A stretch of 64,000 bases of DNA from Bacteroidota bacterium (GCA_019136655.1 JAGVTU010000014.1:1-64000); one strand, 5' to 3'. Positions 49,137 through 58,093 are shown, counted from the stretch's first letter. The notes: a model not told the origin generated them from the sequence alone. Made by a program: numbers and translations.

Positions 49137-49877
49137 ATGTTTTCCGATGCACAATGGTTTTTTTTGAATGAGACTGATTCCACTAACAATGTAATTCAGC
49201 AAAAGTTAGCTCAGGGCCACCTCCCTGAAGGTTCGGTGGTAGTGGCCGACTATCAGTCGCAGGGCAAGGGGCAGCGCGGAAGTATGTGGCAGAGCAAACC
49301 CGGTGAAAACTTGCTGTTCAGCATGGCGTTGTACCCTGATTTTCTGAAACCGGACAACATATTTTGGCTTAGCAAGGCAATGGCTTTGGCAGCGGCTGAT
49401 TTTGCTTCAAACCACTGCAATGGTGTGCAGATAAAATGGCCCAATGACATTTTTATTGATGGCAAAAAAACAGGAGGTATTTTATTGGAAAACACATTTC
49501 GCGGTTCAGGTATTTATGCTTCGGTGGCAGGTATTGGTATCAATCTCAATCAGGATCATTTTGACGAACTTCAGTCAACAGCCACTTCACTGAAAATGGT
49601 TTCGGGAAAACAACTGAATGTACGTGAGTGTGCAGCTGAATTATCTGCATGCATAGCCCATCGCTACGCTCAGCTCAGAAAAGGTGACTTTGAAATTTTG
49701 GACCGCGACTATCACAGTAAACTTTATCGCAAGAATATACAGTCGAAGTTTCAAAGCGGAAATCACATTTTCAACGGTACCATCAAAGGTGTAAATGAGC
49801 AGGGTTTGCTGATGATTGATAATGGATCGGAGATTTTAAATTTTGAAATCAAGGAAGTTTCATTTTTGAATCCTTAG
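49137..49877 (+). CDS. birA: Biotin--[acetyl-CoA-carboxylase] ligase
   Basis: The start is the ATG at 49137 (MFSDAQWFFLNETDSTN), giving 246 residues. A longer frame to 48915 runs through rsfS antisense and is not real. The catalytic domain has VVADYQSQGKGQRGSMWQSKPGENLLFSM (the biotinoyl-adenylate site around GxGRG-like GKGQRG), the WPNDIFIDGKKTGGILLE motif and GIGINLNQ. There is no N-terminal winged helix, so it is a class I ligase that biotinylates carboxylases without acting as a repressor. A biotin-dependent carboxylase subunit is encoded at 55939-57579. Confidence 0.93.
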   Translation: MFSDAQWFFLNETDSTNNVIQQKLAQGHLPEGSVVVADYQSQGKGQRGSMWQSKPGENLLFSMALYPDFLKPDNIFWLSKAMALAAADFASNHCNGVQIKWPNDIFIDGKKTGGILLENTFRGSGIYASVAGIGINLNQDHFDELQSTATSLKMVSGKQLNVRECAAELSACIAHRYAQLRKGDFEILDRDYHSKLYRKNIQSKFQSGNHIFNGTIKGVNEQGLLMIDNGSEILNFEIKEVSFLNP

Positions 49878-49937
49878 CGCTGAAATTACTTGCAGTAATT
49901 AAGTTAAAAAGAAAAACTCCAATACAGCTGTGCAGAT

Positions 49938-51665
49938 TTATTTTGCAGACAAACGGTTGCCCTGAAGATTATATATCCACTGCAGCACCAAACCAATTGC
50001 AGGCACCAGCAATGCACCCACCACATTGAGCCATAAAAATCCTAAACCCAAAACACCTTTACTGTCTAAAATAAAAAGAGCGACTACAGCCAGTTCACCT
50101 ACTACAGCTGCAATAAACACTGCATGACCTTTTATGCTTTTGATATAAAAACCTGTAAGAAAAATGCCGAGTATCACTCCGTAAAACAGCGAGCCTAATA
50201 CATTTACTGCTTCAATAAGGCTGCCCATGCCAACTACCATTTGTGCTACTACAATGCAAAACAAACCCCAGAGCAGTGTGTATAGCTGTGAGAAACGATA
50301 GTCGCTTGCTTTTTGTTTTTTCTCTGAAATACCTGAAGGTTTTCGGAACCGCTTATGAAAGTCTATCATGGTGCAGCTTGCAAGTGAGTTGAGAGCAGCA
50401 GCTATGCTTCCCCATGCTGCAAGAAAGATAATGGCAATGAGAAGTCCTACCAAACCTGCCGGCAGATAGTCAATCACAAAACGCAGAAAAATATAATTGG
50501 TATCGTTGTCATCACCCTGTATGCCTGCTGTTTTAAACAATGCTTTGTATTGTTGCCTGAGTACCTGCGAAGAGTCGTTCAGTGTGCGCAGCATTATTCT
50601 TGTTTCGTCCTGATGTTGATGATAACTTTTTAATGCTTCGGCTTTGAGAGCATTCAGTTCTTCAAATTTCTGTTCGAACAACATAGCACTGTCTTTCTTG
50701 CTGCTTTCAGCTAATTTTTGCTGTTGCACAGGATTGAAAAATATGGGCTGAGGTTTAAACTGATAAAATGAAAACAACAAAACGCCAATGAGCAAAATAA
50801 AAAACTGCATTGGAACTTTTACCAGTCCATTCATGAGCAAACCCATACGGCTTTCTGTAGTGTCTTTGGCAGTGAGATAACGCCCCACCTGACTTTGATC
50901 GGTACCGAAATAACTTAATGCCAGAAAAAATCCGCCTATGATTCCGCTGATGATGTTGTATTTGTCTTTCCAGTTGAATCCGTTTTCATCAAATCCTGTG
51001 GTGATGATATTCATCTTATTGCTGCTGCCGCCAATCTTCAGTGCATCAGCAAATCCAATTCCGTCAGGTAATAATTTTACAACCATATAACCCGCAAAAA
51101 ACATTGCAGTGAAAATGATAAACAATTGCAACTGCTGTGTGTAAGCAACTGCTTTGGCCCCTCCTGAAACAGTATAAATTATCAGCATTCCACCCATGAC
51201 AATATTTGTAAAAAAAATGTCCCATCCCATTAATGATGAAAGAATGATGGAAGGTGCGTAAATGCTCAGACCGGTGCTTAGGCCGCGTGATAAAAGAAAC
51301 AAGAACGAAGTGAATGCCCTGGTTTTAATATCGAAACGTTGCTCCAAATATTCATAAGCAGTAAAAACTTTGAGTTTGCTGAACAGCGGCACAAATGTGA
51401 TGCACAATACCACCATGGCAAGAGGCAATCCGAAGTAATATTGTACAAAGCGCATTCCGTCAGTAAATGCCTGGCCGGGTGCTGAAATAAAAGTGATGGC
51501 ACTTGCCTGAGTGCCCATGATACTCAGCAACACAAGATACCACGGCATGGAACGGCTGCTGAGAAAATATCCTTCCAGATTTTTTTCCGTACGGCTTTTA
51601 TACAAACCATAGGCAATGATTACTGTCAGTGTGATGCATAGTACTATCCAATCTAATCGGCTCAT
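49938..51665 (-). CDS. Sodium:solute symporter (SSS family)
   Basis: The 575-residue protein has about thirteen to fourteen membrane segments, starting with WIVLCITLTVIIAYGLY. The conserved SSS region is visible as SIMGTQASAITFISAPGQAF near the N-terminus (TM1-TM2, Na+ site), and ALSYFGTDQSQVGRYLTAKDTTESR midway. A long soluble insert (about 310-385, Lys/Glu/Gln-rich) separates two membrane segments, an arrangement seen in Bacteroidota. The solute (sugar, amino acid, nucleoside or sialic acid) cannot be deduced. It is the third gene of a VOC / small membrane protein / symporter operon. Confidence 0.9.
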   Translation of the reverse strand: MSRLDWIVLCITLTVIIAYGLYKSRTEKNLEGYFLSSRSMPWYLVLLSIMGTQASAITFISAPGQAFTDGMRFVQYYFGLPLAMVVLCITFVPLFSKLKVFTAYEYLEQRFDIKTRAFTSFLFLLSRGLSTGLSIYAPSIILSSLMGWDIFFTNIVMGGMLIIYTVSGGAKAVAYTQQLQLFIIFTAMFFAGYMVVKLLPDGIGFADALKIGGSSNKMNIITTGFDENGFNWKDKYNIISGIIGGFFLALSYFGTDQSQVGRYLTAKDTTESRMGLLMNGLVKVPMQFFILLIGVLLFSFYQFKPQPIFFNPVQQQKLAESSKKDSAMLFEQKFEELNALKAEALKSYHQHQDETRIMLRTLNDSSQVLRQQYKALFKTAGIQGDDNDTNYIFLRFVIDYLPAGLVGLLIAIIFLAAWGSIAAALNSLASCTMIDFHKRFRKPSGISEKKQKASDYRFSQLYTLLWGLFCIVVAQMVVGMGSLIEAVNVLGSLFYGVILGIFLTGFYIKSIKGHAVFIAAVVGELAVVALFILDSKGVLGLGFLWLNVVGALLVPAIGLVLQWIYNLQGNRLSAK

Positions 51666-51682
51666 AGTGTAACCTGTATTTA

Positions 51683-51802
51683 TTACAGTTTAAAATTTTG
51701 AGTCAAAACATAAAATACAGCTATCAGCAACATCAGTGTTGCTATCACAACTGCATACCAGTACATCCACTTACCAAAAAAAGGTGCTTTCTCTTGTTTC
51801 AT
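51683..51802 (-). CDS. 39-residue single-pass membrane protein in the symporter operon
   Basis: A small frame, MKQEKAPFFGKWMYWYAVV then IATLMLLIAVFYVLTQNFKL. A short charged N-terminus is followed by one hydrophobic span of about 22 residues. The ATG overlaps the stop of the VOC gene (ATGA) and the stop is 17 bases before the symporter ATG, so both ends are coupled to real genes. The tight spacing and clean membrane profile support translation. A subunit or accessory peptide of the symporter is a reasonable guess, as such small genes occur beside SSS transporters in Bacteroidota. Confidence 0.7.
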   Translation of the reverse strand: MKQEKAPFFGKWMYWYAVVIATLMLLIAVFYVLTQNFKL

Positions 51803-52194
51803 AATTTTTCAGCAAAAGCAATAACGTGTCCGTCAGGGTCTGCAAGATAACAAACTTTATCGCCCCAGTCTATGTCTGCAGGTGCACTTATCAGCTTGGC
51901 TCCATGTTGCAGTGAGTGATTAAATTCTTTTTCGGCATTTTCAACATTTAGGTAAAGTTCGCAGCGCGGCACTCCGTTGCCTTCAGCAGGGTGAGGTGTG
52001 TTGCCGGATAAAATTTTTGCAATTCCGTTTTCAGGCATCAGTCCCAGTTTACAGTTTTCGTTTAAAATAAATTCAGTCATTCCGGGTACATTCAGCGAAG
52101 GCTGAATGCGTAATATCTTCGAGTAAAATTCAGTACTTGCCTGCTGATCCCTGACGTAAAGTATAAATTGGGTTTTAATGAAAGAGTTGATCAT
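51799..52194 (-). CDS. VOC (glyoxalase/bleomycin-resistance fold) protein
   Basis: The 131-residue protein is one VOC domain with paired beta-alpha-beta-beta-beta halves: FIKTQFILYVRDQQASTEFYSKIL starts the first half and PRCELYLNVENAEKEFNHSLQ the second; the end reads VCYLADPDGHVIAFAEKL. Possible metal ligands include the Glu of CELYL and a C-terminal Glu/His. The family includes glyoxalase I, dioxygenases and antibiotic-binding proteins; the specific role is unknown. It begins the operon with the small membrane protein and the symporter, which hints that it may handle the transported compound or a by-product. Confidence 0.8.
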   Translation of the reverse strand: MINSFIKTQFILYVRDQQASTEFYSKILRIQPSLNVPGMTEFILNENCKLGLMPENGIAKILSGNTPHPAEGNGVPRCELYLNVENAEKEFNHSLQHGAKLISAPADIDWGDKVCYLADPDGHVIAFAEKL

Positions 52195-52249
52195 GTATAT
52201 TTTTTGATGATGACAGTTGATGCTCTGAAAATTTCAATGCCTGATGTGT

Positions 52250-52257
52250 CAAAGGTA
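52250..52257 (-). promoter_or_regulatory. Bacteroidota -7 element for the VOC-symporter operon
   Basis: The minus strand reads TACCTTTG (TAnnTTTG), 55 bases upstream of the VOC ATG. Confidence 0.5.
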
Positions 52258-52332
52258 GAATATTAGCTGTTAAAGTAACATCGGGTTAAAATCTTCCTTT
52301 TTATTTAAACTTTTATACATTGCCGAAAAATG

Positions 52333-52340
52333 TAAATTTG
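52333..52340 (+). promoter_or_regulatory. -7 element for the ammonia-lyase operon
   Basis: TAAATTTG lies eight bases before the ATG at 52349. The leader would be very short; a downstream ATG at codon 5 is an alternative start. Confidence 0.55.
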
Positions 52341-52348
52341 CGACCTTT

Positions 52349-53896
52349 ATGCAAAGAAAAAGTATGGTTAACACATTGACCATAGACGAAATAGAAAAGG
52401 TAGCATTCAAAGGCAAAAAGGTAGTTATCAGTCAGCAAACGCTTGATGAGTTAACAAAATCATTTCGCTTTTTGGTTGATTTTTCGAAAGATAAAATCAT
52501 TTATGGCATCAACACCGGTTTCGGACCTATGGTGCAGTTTAAGGTAGAAAGTCACGAGCTGAACCAACTGCAATATAATCTTATCCGCAGCCACAGCAAT
52601 GGAGCAGGCAACGTACTCAATGAAGTGTACACAAGAGCTGTTGTGCTGGCACGCCTCAATAATTTTTTACAGGGACACTCCGGTATAAGCCCCGAAACCA
52701 TAACACTGCTCACTGAGTTTCTCAATCAGAACATCATACCCGAAATATTTGAACATGGTGGAGTAGGAGCCAGTGGCGATTTGGTTCAGTTGGCTCATCT
52801 GGGACTTAATCTCATTGGCGAAGGCAATGTGTATTATCAGGGCAAAAGAGAAAGTACAAAAGCGGTTCTTGATCGTCTTCAGCTAAAACCTCTGACGCTG
52901 AAACTGCGTGATGGGCTTGGCATCATCAATGGCACATCGTGCATGACAGGAATTGCTGCAGTCAATTTAATTTATGCTCAGCGACTGCTGAACTGGGCAA
53001 TTGTTGCCTCTGCTGTTATCAATGAAATTATTGAGTCGTTTGATGATTCTTTTTCTTCTGAACTGAATGCTGTGAAATTGCACAAAGGTCAGCAGTACAT
53101 TGCCTCACAAATGCGTGAGTTGTTGCAAGGCAGCGGACTGGTGCGCAGCCGCAAGGAGTTATTCTCTGATCAACAGGAACTGAGTCGCACAGAGTTTAAA
53201 AATAAAATTCAGGAATATTATTCCATTCGCTGTGTGCCACAGATTTTAGGTCCTGTTTACGACACCTGCCTGGCCGCAGTTGCCGTTACCGAAAACGAAC
53301 TGAATTCTACCAACGATAATCCTGTAGTAATTCCTGAAGCTGATAATGTTTTTCATGGCGGAAATTTCCATGGCGATTACATCTCGCTCGAAATGGATAA
53401 ACTCAAACTTGCCATGACAAAAATGACGGTTCTTGCAGAGCGGCAGCTGAATTTTCTGCTGAATAAAAAACTCAACCGCAAGTTTCCTCCATTCCTGAAT
53501 AAGAAAAAACTCGGATTTAATTTTGGCTTGCAGGGAATGCAGTTTGTGGCCACCAGCACCACTGCCGAGAGTCAGAGCCTTTGCACTTCGGTGTATGTAC
53601 ACAGTATTCCCAATAACAACGACAATCAGGATGTGGTAAGCATGGGAACCAACAGTGCACTCATTGCCAAAAAAGTGATTGAAAACGGATATGAGGTAAT
53701 GGCTGTACTGATGATGGCAGTAGCACAGGCAATAGATTTATTACCCGAAAACGAATTTGAAAAATTAGCTCCCAAAACAAAATCACTGCACAGGCATTTA
53801 CGCAGTCATACTTCGGTAATTGAAGACGATGTGCCGCAGTTTGAAAATATCAGAAAAGTAGTCGAACTTCTTAAAGAAAACAATTTCAACGAATGA
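52349..53896 (+). CDS. Aromatic amino acid ammonia-lyase (HAL/PAL/TAL family)
   Basis: The 515-residue protein has the MIO-forming A141-S142-G143 in EHGGVGASGDLVQLAHLGLNL and the family motifs YGINTGFGPM and GTNSALIAKKVIENGYEV. Lyases of this family remove ammonia from His, Phe or Tyr. At the specificity position the sequence reads NLIRSHSNG with S81-H82, the Ser-His typical of histidine lyases and not the His-Leu/Phe-Leu of tyrosine/phenylalanine forms, though this is only an indication. No hut genes (hutU, hutI, hutG) are nearby. It overlaps by four bases a FabG-like reductase and is followed by a ketosynthase, a trio resembling parts of Bacteroidota flexirubin/aryl-polyene gene clusters. 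Confidence 0.88.
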   Translation: MQRKSMVNTLTIDEIEKVAFKGKKVVISQQTLDELTKSFRFLVDFSKDKIIYGINTGFGPMVQFKVESHELNQLQYNLIRSHSNGAGNVLNEVYTRAVVLARLNNFLQGHSGISPETITLLTEFLNQNIIPEIFEHGGVGASGDLVQLAHLGLNLIGEGNVYYQGKRESTKAVLDRLQLKPLTLKLRDGLGIINGTSCMTGIAAVNLIYAQRLLNWAIVASAVINEIIESFDDSFSSELNAVKLHKGQQYIASQMRELLQGSGLVRSRKELFSDQQELSRTEFKNKIQEYYSIRCVPQILGPVYDTCLAAVAVTENELNSTNDNPVVIPEADNVFHGGNFHGDYISLEMDKLKLAMTKMTVLAERQLNFLLNKKLNRKFPPFLNKKKLGFNFGLQGMQFVATSTTAESQSLCTSVYVHSIPNNNDNQDVVSMGTNSALIAKKVIENGYEVMAVLMMAVAQAIDLLPENEFEKLAPKTKSLHRHLRSHTSVIEDDVPQFENIRKVVELLKENNFNE

Positions 53897-54624
53897 ACTG
53901 TGCATTGGTAACAGGCGCTTCACGCGGATTGGGGAAAGCTATTGCATTGCAATTGGCAACGGATCATAAGCTGCACATCCTTATAAATTATGCATCCAAT
54001 AAGGAAGCTGCAGAGCAAACACTGGCAGAAATAAAGACTGCCGGTGGCAGTGGTGAACTTTTGCCTTTCAAAGTGCAGGTAAAAGAAGAAGTGAATGAAG
54101 CCATCAAAACATGGCAGAACAACAACCCTGAGAATTTTATTAAAGTGCTGGTGAATAATGCAGGTATCACAAAAGACGGTTTGCTGATGTGGATGCCTGA
54201 AAAAGACTGGGACGATGTGGTGAATATTTCAGTAAAAGGATTCTACAACGTTACACAAAGTGTGATAGAACAAATGCTGCGCAAACGCGAAGGCCGTATC
54301 ATCAACATTGCATCATTGTCAGGACTAAAAGGCAATGCAGGACAAACCAACTATGCAGCTGCCAAAGGTGCTATGATTGCAGCAACCAAATCGCTTGCTT
54401 TTGAAGTGGCAAAAAGAAAAATTACAGTAAATGCAGTGGCTCCCGGATTTATAAAAAGTGATATGACGGAAGGCCTTGATGAGAAACAATTGAGTAAATT
54501 AGTACCCATGGAACGTTTTGGCACTCCCGAAGAAGTGGCGCACCTTGTGAGCTTCCTTGCATCAGACAAGTCATCGTACATCACAGGTGAAGTAATTAAT
54601 ATTAACGGAGGAATTTATTCGTAA
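53893..54624 (+). CDS. fabG: 3-oxoacyl-[ACP] reductase, FabG-like SDR
   Basis: The 243-residue protein is a classical short-chain dehydrogenase: NADPH-binding TGASRGLGKAIA (about residues 7-18), NNAGI (LVNNAGITKDGLLMWM), the catalytic Ser of IASLSGLKGNAGQTNY, then Tyr and Lys in NYAAAKGAMIAATKS, and VAPGFIKSDMTEGL after it. It reduces 3-oxoacyl-ACP intermediates. The start overlaps the ammonia-lyase stop (ATGA), and the ketosynthase starts two bases after its stop, so all three are one operon. The role in primary fatty-acid synthesis versus a polyene pigment cannot be told from the sequence. Confidence 0.9.
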   Translation: MNCALVTGASRGLGKAIALQLATDHKLHILINYASNKEAAEQTLAEIKTAGGSGELLPFKVQVKEEVNEAIKTWQNNNPENFIKVLVNNAGITKDGLLMWMPEKDWDDVVNISVKGFYNVTQSVIEQMLRKREGRIINIASLSGLKGNAGQTNYAAAKGAMIAATKSLAFEVAKRKITVNAVAPGFIKSDMTEGLDEKQLSKLVPMERFGTPEEVAHLVSFLASDKSSYITGEVININGGIYS

Positions 54625-54626
54625 TC

Positions 54627-55844
54627 ATGAATCGCGTAGTCATCACCGGAATGGGCATTTATTCCTGCATAGGAAAAAATCTGAATGAAGTACGTCAGTC
54701 ACTTTACGAAGGCAGAAGCGGAATTATTTTTGATCCGGAACGTAAGGAACTTGGCTTTCGCTCGGCACTGACAGGTTTTGTGGAAACTCCGGATTTGAAA
54801 AATTTTCTGCACAGACGCGACCGCGTAGGCATGCATCAACCTGCTATGTTTGCTTATATGTCAACACGCGAAGCATTGGAGCAGGCTCAGCTTGACGTAG
54901 ATTTTCTCGATAAAAACGAAACCGGAATCATCTTCGGCAACGACAGCACAACAGGTTCTGTAATTGAAACAATAGATAAAGCACGCAAAAAGAAAGACAA
55001 TACTCTCATTGGCAGTGGCGATATTTTTCAGAATATGAATTGCACGGTGAATATGAATCTGGCAACCATATTTAAACTGAAAGGCATCAACTTTACGCTG
55101 AGTGCAGCATGTGCCAGTGGCTCACATTCCATAGGCATGGGATATTTGCTCATCAGACAAGGTTTGCAGGAGCGCGTGATTTGCGGAGGAGCGCAGGAGA
55201 TAAATCCGTATGCCATGACAAGTTTTGATGGCTTGGGAACTTTCAGTACAAGAGAATCTGACCCACAGAAAGCTTCACGCCCTTTCGACAAAAACCGTGA
55301 CGGACTCATTCCCTCGGGAGGTGCAGCCACCATCATCATTGAGTCGCTTGAGGCAGCTCAGCGCAGAGGTGCAACCATTCTTGCAGAAATTGTTGGTTAT
55401 GGATTTTCTTCCAATGGCGACCATATTTCAAATCCCAGTTTTGACGGACAACAACGTTCATTACTCATGGCAATGAATCAGGCAGCCATTAAGCCTTCCG
55501 ATATTGATTATGTAAATGCACATGCCACTTCAACTCCGGCAGGTGATGGCATCGAAGCCAAAGTTATAGGAGAAGTCATCAGCCATAAAGTACCTGTAAG
55601 TTCTACCAAATCAATGACAGGTCATGAATGTTGGATGGCAGGAGCAAGTGAAGTTGTTTATTCCATGCTGATGATGCAGAATAATTTTATTGCACCCAAC
55701 ATCAACTTTGAAGAACCTGATGACGATACTGCAACAATAAATGTTGTTGCTCAGACAAAAGAACAAAACATCAATTGCTTTTTGTCGAACTCATTTGGAT
55801 TTGGCGGCACCAATTCTGCACTCATCGTACGCAGATTTAAGTAA
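54627..55844 (+). CDS. Beta-ketoacyl-[ACP] synthase family protein (KAS II-like)
   Basis: The 405-residue protein has the Cys-His-His triad of elongating ketosynthases: C162 in SAACASGSHSIG, H299 in VNAHATSTPAGD and H333 in STKSMTGHECWMAG. FGFGGTNSALIV closes the C-terminus as in FabF-type enzymes. It extends an acyl-ACP chain by two carbons with malonyl-ACP. It lies two bases downstream of the FabG-like gene, in the operon with the ammonia-lyase. No acyl carrier protein or partner ketosynthase gene is present within 10 kb, so this looks like a partial pigment-type cluster or a primary metabolism pair. Confidence 0.9.
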   Translation: MNRVVITGMGIYSCIGKNLNEVRQSLYEGRSGIIFDPERKELGFRSALTGFVETPDLKNFLHRRDRVGMHQPAMFAYMSTREALEQAQLDVDFLDKNETGIIFGNDSTTGSVIETIDKARKKKDNTLIGSGDIFQNMNCTVNMNLATIFKLKGINFTLSAACASGSHSIGMGYLLIRQGLQERVICGGAQEINPYAMTSFDGLGTFSTRESDPQKASRPFDKNRDGLIPSGGAATIIIESLEAAQRRGATILAEIVGYGFSSNGDHISNPSFDGQQRSLLMAMNQAAIKPSDIDYVNAHATSTPAGDGIEAKVIGEVISHKVPVSSTKSMTGHECWMAGASEVVYSMLMMQNNFIAPNINFEEPDDDTATINVVAQTKEQNINCFLSNSFGFGGTNSALIVRRFK

Positions 55845-55905
55845 CGGCTTTACATTTAATTACATCTATTGAAGAACCTGTGGCAGCAACTATGCCACAT
55901 TAGTT

Positions 55906-55913
55906 TATTTTTG
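55906..55913 (+). promoter_or_regulatory. Bacteroidota -7 element for the acyl-CoA carboxylase gene
   Basis: TATTTTTG (TAnnTTTG), 25 bases before the ATG at 55939. Confidence 0.6.
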
Positions 55914-55938
55914 CAGTCGTATTTTTTAAGAAACTGAT

Positions 55939-57579
55939 ATGTCCGATAAACAGAATCTCGATTTTAATATTAACGAAGACGCTTATAAAACCCAGCTTGC
56001 ACATTTGCAGAGCAAACTCAGCCGCGTGTATGAAGGTGGAGGTAAAAAGAGTGCTGCCAAACAAAAAGAGCGCAATAAAATGCTTGCACGTGAGCGAATA
56101 GAATATTTGCTCGATAAAGACAAACCGCAGTTTGAAGTTGGCGCATTTGCAGCCGATGAAATGTACACCGAATATGGAGGATGCCCCTCGGGTGGAGTAG
56201 TGGTTGTTATTGGTTATATCAGCGGAAGACAGTGTATTGTTGTAGCCAATGATGCCACCGTGAAAGCAGGTGCATGGTTTCCTATGACTGCGAAGAAAAA
56301 TCTGCGTGCACAGGAGATAAGTATAGAAAATCGTTTGCCTATTGTTTATCTCGTGGACAGTGCAGGAGTTTTTTTACCGATGCAGGATGAAATTTTTCCT
56401 GATAAAGAACATTTCGGAAGAATATTCCGCAACAATGCAGTGATGTCAGGTATGGGCATTATTCAGATTGCAGCCATCATGGGAAGTTGTGTGGCGGGTG
56501 GAGCTTATTTACCTATCATGAGTGACGAAGCAATGATTGTGGATAAAACAGGTTCTGTATTTTTAGCAGGAAGTTATCTCGTAAAATCTGCAATTGGCGA
56601 AGACATTGACAATGAAACCCTGGGTGGTGCCACAACACAGTCAGAAATTTCAGGTGTAACGGATAATAAATTTCCTGACGATGCTTCATGTCTGGATTAC
56701 ATCAAGCGTTTGTTCGACAAGATTGGCGATTTTGAAAAAGCCGGCTTTGATCGTGCAACACCTGCCGAACCCAAACTCAATCCCAAAGAAATTTACGGCA
56801 TCATTCCTTCCGAAAACAGCAAGCAGTACAACATGCACGATGTTATTTACCGTTTGGTGGACAACAGTGAGTTTGATGAGTATAAAGATAAATACGGGCA
56901 GAGTATTATCTGCGGCACAGCACGCATTGACGGATGGGCTGTAGGTATTGTTGCCAATCAGCGCAAAGTAGTGAAAAGCAAAAAAGGCGAAATGCAGATT
57001 GGCGGAGTTATTTACAGTGACAGTGCAGATAAGGCTGCACGGTTTATAATGAACTGTAATCAGCGTAAAATACCATTGGTGTTTTTGCAGGATGTAACCG
57101 GATTTATGGTAGGCAGTCGCAGCGAACACGGAGGCATCATTAAAGACGGAGCCAAAATGGTGAATGCAATGGCCAACAGTGTTGTTCCAAAATTTACAAT
57201 CATTGTCGGCAACAGTTATGGTGCCGGTAATTATGCCATGTGTGGCAAGGCTTATGATCCGAGACTGATTGCTGCATGGCCATCAGGACAAATTGCAGTA
57301 ATGGGAGGAGCACAGGCTGCCAAAACACTTCTGCAGATACATGTTGCCGCCCTTAAAGCTCAGGGCAAAACCATCACACAGGAAGAAGAAGATGCACAGT
57401 TGAAGGTGATTACAGACAGATATAACTCACAGACATCTCCGTACTATGCAGCGTCAAGACTTTGGGTTGATGCCATCATTGACCCTGTTGACACACGCAA
57501 GATGATAAGCATGGGTATTGAAATGGCCAATCATGCACCACTTACCAAACAATATAATGTAGGTGTGATACAAACCTGA
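55939..57579 (+). CDS. Acyl-CoA carboxylase carboxyltransferase (beta) subunit
   Basis: The 546-residue protein is a biotin-dependent carboxyltransferase of the MCCB/PCCB type, with two crotonase-like halves: LAHLQSKLSRVYEGGGKKSAAKQKERNKMLARERIEYLLD then GGCPSGGVVVVIGYISGRQC, MGSCVAGGAYLPIMSDE, and the second half with IPLVFLQDVTGFMVGSRSEHGGIIKDGAKMV and GNSYGAGNYAMCGKAYDPRL. It transfers carboxyl groups from biotin to an acyl-CoA such as propionyl- or methylcrotonyl-CoA. The biotin-carrying alpha subunit is not next to it. A bidirectional terminator follows at 57594-57623. Confidence 0.92.
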   Translation: MSDKQNLDFNINEDAYKTQLAHLQSKLSRVYEGGGKKSAAKQKERNKMLARERIEYLLDKDKPQFEVGAFAADEMYTEYGGCPSGGVVVVIGYISGRQCIVVANDATVKAGAWFPMTAKKNLRAQEISIENRLPIVYLVDSAGVFLPMQDEIFPDKEHFGRIFRNNAVMSGMGIIQIAAIMGSCVAGGAYLPIMSDEAMIVDKTGSVFLAGSYLVKSAIGEDIDNETLGGATTQSEISGVTDNKFPDDASCLDYIKRLFDKIGDFEKAGFDRATPAEPKLNPKEIYGIIPSENSKQYNMHDVIYRLVDNSEFDEYKDKYGQSIICGTARIDGWAVGIVANQRKVVKSKKGEMQIGGVIYSDSADKAARFIMNCNQRKIPLVFLQDVTGFMVGSRSEHGGIIKDGAKMVNAMANSVVPKFTIIVGNSYGAGNYAMCGKAYDPRLIAAWPSGQIAVMGGAQAAKTLLQIHVAALKAQGKTITQEEEDAQLKVITDRYNSQTSPYYAASRLWVDAIIDPVDTRKMISMGIEMANHAPLTKQYNVGVIQT

Positions 57580-57593
57580 AAATAGTGCACAAT

Positions 57594-57623
57594 AAAAAAG
57601 CTGCCTTGCGGGCAGCTTTTTTT
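57594..57623. terminator. Bidirectional rho-independent terminator
   Basis: GCTGCC (57600-57605) / GGCAGC (57611-57616) has a five-base loop and is flanked by AAAAAA on the left and TTTTTTT on the right. It serves the carboxylase gene and the convergent gene at 57644-58066. Confidence 0.92.
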
Positions 57624-57643
57624 GTAAGTATTCTTATTAAGAA

Positions 57644-58066
57644 TTAGTTGGTTTTACTCTTTGTTCCTGAGTTTTTACCTGCAGTAGAGTACAATTTAGA
57701 TACATCATTGAATGCAGTTTGAACCACACTCAGTTTTTGATTTATTTCAGCATCAGTTTGCTCAAGGCTGATAGAACCAAACAGCTCTTTGCATGAATTT
57801 GCTAAGGTAACAGTAGCAGCTCTCATTTGTGTGGCATCAATTCCTGCAGGAACTTCTGCTTTATATAAATCAACAGCAGCATTGATGAGTGACTCAATGT
57901 TTGTTTTTACAGGCTTAAGATCACCGGATTTGCTGGCCTTGGTGAAATCAGATAAAATATTCTGGAAAGAGTTTAACTCTGCCCATGTGCCTGAAGTTTT
58001 ATTTGCCTGACTGTAAGCACTTGCAGTGATGGCAATGAAGGTGAGTAAAACAAAAATCTTTTTCAT
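57644..58066 (-). CDS. Small exported protein of unknown function
   Basis: The 140-residue protein has a signal peptide (MKKIFVLLTFIAITASAYSQ), followed by a helical, Lys- and Ala-rich mature part (TWAELNSFQNILSDFTKASKSGDL, VKTNIESLINAAVDLYKAEV, TLANSCKELFGSISLEQTD) with a single Cys at about residue 93. It is probably periplasmic. A TAnnTTTG element lies 28 bases before its ATG and it shares a terminator with the carboxylase gene, so it is transcribed alone. No family was recognised; a four-helix-type periplasmic protein is a possibility. Confidence 0.75.
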   Translation of the reverse strand: MKKIFVLLTFIAITASAYSQANKTSGTWAELNSFQNILSDFTKASKSGDLKPVKTNIESLINAAVDLYKAEVPAGIDATQMRAATVTLANSCKELFGSISLEQTDAEINQKLSVVQTAFNDVSKLYSTAGKNSGTKSKTN

Positions 58067-58093
58067 TTTATAAATTTTTATTTAATATATCTG

